From Candidatus Aegiribacteria sp. (GTDB lineage: Bacteria; Fermentibacterota; Fermentibacteria; Fermentibacterales; JCC-6), in contig DAOWNO010000141.1 in NCBI GenBank assembly GCA_030642525.1, positions 1 through 6,062 of the forward strand: a DNA stretch of 6,062 nucleotides. The letters run 5' to 3'. The number at the start of each line of letters is the position of its first letter. Position 1 is the stretch's first letter. Below, piece by piece: positions 4,754 to 6,062 of this stretch. The notes beneath the pieces were generated by a model. The model was given only the letters and a program-made list of their open reading frames with translations. It did not search any database and was not told the origin of the DNA. Both the position numbers and the translations under genes were made by a program.

Positions 4754-6062
4754 ACTACAAGGACACAATAAATTTGCCCAGAACCGGCTTCTCCATGAAA
4801 GGCAATCTTATTGCGAAGGAGCCTGAAACGCTGGAAGAATGGAGTAAAGGAGATCTTTACAACAAGATAAGGCAATCGCGAAAAGGGAGCCCTCTGTTCA
4901 TTCTCCATGATGGACCTCCCTACGCAAACGGACACGTTCATCTCGGAACAGCTCTTAACAAAATACTGAAGGATTTCATAGTCAAATCGCATACGATGAT
5001 GGGATATGATTCTCCATACGTTCCAGGCTGGGATTGCCATGGCATGCCTATCGAGCATCATGTCATGGGAAATCAGCAGGAAGGTGGAAAAAATCTTTCA
5101 AGGGAAGAGATAAGGAAGAAATGCCGCGAGTATGCTGCTGAATTCGTGGGAGTACAGAGAGAGGAGTTCAAGAGACTTGGAGTATTCGGTCTCTGGGATA
5201 AACCCTATCTCACCATGAGTACTGATTATGAATCAGGCATTGTCCGGGCTTTCGGTGAGCTTGTTAAAGGTCATTATATATATCAGGGGCTTCGTCCGAT
5301 ACACTGGTGCATGAAGTGCGGAACAGCCCTGGCTGAAGCCGAAGTGGAATACGGAGACCATATTTCTCCTTCGATCTACGTTGCATTTCAGCAGGATAAT
5401 CCTGAGGAATGGAAAACGGCGGGTGTTCCCTTCGGAACAAGAACGGTAATCTGGACAACAACTCCATGGACACTGCCTGCAAACCTGGCTGTGGCGCTTC
5501 ACCCTTCCGAGAAATACGTAATTGTCAAATCGGATGGAGACAATTTCCTTGTTGCTCTGAAAAGAGCCGGAGCATTCATGAAAGAAACCGGCATCGAAGG
5601 CATAATTCTGGAAGAACCTGTTTTCACAGGCAGTGAACTTGAGGGTCTCCTGCTGAAGCATCCTCTGTTTGAGGGCAGAACATCCATGATGATACTGGCG
5701 GATCATGTGACAATGGAGGATGGCACCGGCTGTGTCCACACTGCTCCGGGGCATGGAGCTGACGATTTTATCGTCGGACTGAAATACGGTCTGAAAATAT
5801 TCAGCCCTGTTACCGAGAACGGCACTTTCTCTGATGCTTCCGGCAAATACGCAGGCATGCATGTATTCAAGGCGAATCCGGTCATAATTGATGATCTGAA
5901 GAAATCCGGGCTTCTTGTGGCTGACAGCAGGGATATCAAGCACAGTTATCCGCACTGCTGGCGCTGCAAGAAACCACTTATCTTCAGAGCGACCAGGCAG
6001 TTTTTTCTGAATCTTTCCCATGAGGATCTGAAGAAGCGTGTTCTCGAAAGAGTCGAGGAAAC
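4750..6062 (+). CDS. ileS: Isoleucyl-tRNA synthetase (N-terminal 437 residues; runs off the window)
   Basis: This cytosolic class I aminoacyl-tRNA synthetase charges tRNA-Ile with isoleucine. The frame is open from the GTG to the window end. It begins NYKDTINLP, then HDGPPYANGHVHLGTALNK, where the HIGH signature reads HLGT (64-67). Next come the substrate-pocket motif PGWDCHGMPIEH (ending near 103) and WCMKCGTALAEAEVEY, a likely zinc site. The CP1 editing domain shows the Thr-rich WTTTPWTLPAN from Trp235 and GTGCVHTAPGHGADDF (325-340), with His330 and Asp339 at the places of the E. coli editing residues His333 and Asp342. HSYPHCWRCKKPLIFRAT follows near the end. The ANG-x-xHxG form and N terminus indicate bacterial-type IleRS1 rather than the eukaryote-like type. 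The KMSKS loop and C-terminal zinc finger lie beyond the window. It is translationally coupled to the PNP-like gene. Confidence 0.97.
   Translation, partial: MNYKDTINLPRTGFSMKGNLIAKEPETLEEWSKGDLYNKIRQSRKGSPLFILHDGPPYANGHVHLGTALNKILKDFIVKSHTMMGYDSPYVPGWDCHGMPIEHHVMGNQQEGGKNLSREEIRKKCREYAAEFVGVQREEFKRLGVFGLWDKPYLTMSTDYESGIVRAFGELVKGHYIYQGLRPIHWCMKCGTALAEAEVEYGDHISPSIYVAFQQDNPEEWKTAGVPFGTRTVIWTTTPWTLPANLAVALHPSEKYVIVKSDGDNFLVALKRAGAFMKETGIEGIILEEPVFTGSELEGLLLKHPLFEGRTSMMILADHVTMEDGTGCVHTAPGHGADDFIVGLKYGLKIFSPVTENGTFSDASGKYAGMHVFKANPVIIDDLKKSGLLVADSRDIKHSYPHCWRCKKPLIFRATRQFFLNLSHEDLKKRVLERVEE

Noticed and set aside
5233..6021. 262-codon open frame on the minus strand
   Set aside because: It lies wholly inside ileS, which has unmistakable conserved motifs throughout this stretch; the minus frame shows no family resemblance and is rich in unlikely Cys/Arg/His runs.

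Overview
The window is a dense, all-forward stretch of bacterial chromosome with near-balanced base composition. It shows no mobile elements, tRNAs, rRNAs or CRISPR. It suggests a Gram-negative-type or candidate-phylum bacterium: a bacterial-type IleRS, a YcaR/Trm112-type zinc protein, a YggU-family protein and a very large ATPase-TPR protein, a combination I associate with deltaproteobacterial or FCB/Fermentibacterota-like genomes. That placement is inference; no marker here fixes the taxon.

Layout. Positions 1-53 are probably the 3' end of an upstream gene. A 60-residue Trm112/YcaR-like zinc protein follows (63-245), then a DUF167/YggU protein (275-571). The DUF167 stop overlaps, as ATGA, the start of a 957-residue signal-transduction-type ATPase (568-3441). 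That protein has an N-terminal AAA_16/STAND-like NTPase, a winged-helix-like segment and a long TPR array containing nine consecutive repeats of exactly 40 residues, with no recognisable output domain. After a 71-base gap with a possible promoter comes a small four-helix membrane protein with an Ala/Pro-rich tail (3513-4067). A strong hairpin at 4093-4122 closes this transcription unit.

Just past the hairpin, a candidate promoter (4126-4154) leads into a second unit. Its first gene encodes a 183-residue purine nucleoside phosphorylase-like protein (4202-4753) that lacks the N-terminal phosphate-loop part of the family and most active-site residues. Its stop overlaps, as GTGA, the start of ileS (4750 to the window end, incomplete), which has a perfect GGAGGTGA ribosome binding site.

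How the genes fit together: the first block couples two small conserved housekeeping proteins of poorly known role to a large regulatory or scaffold ATPase. The second couples a probable PNP-fold pseudoenzyme to isoleucyl-tRNA synthetase. The two least explained items are the effector-less ATPase-TPR protein and the PNP-like protein joined to ileS.
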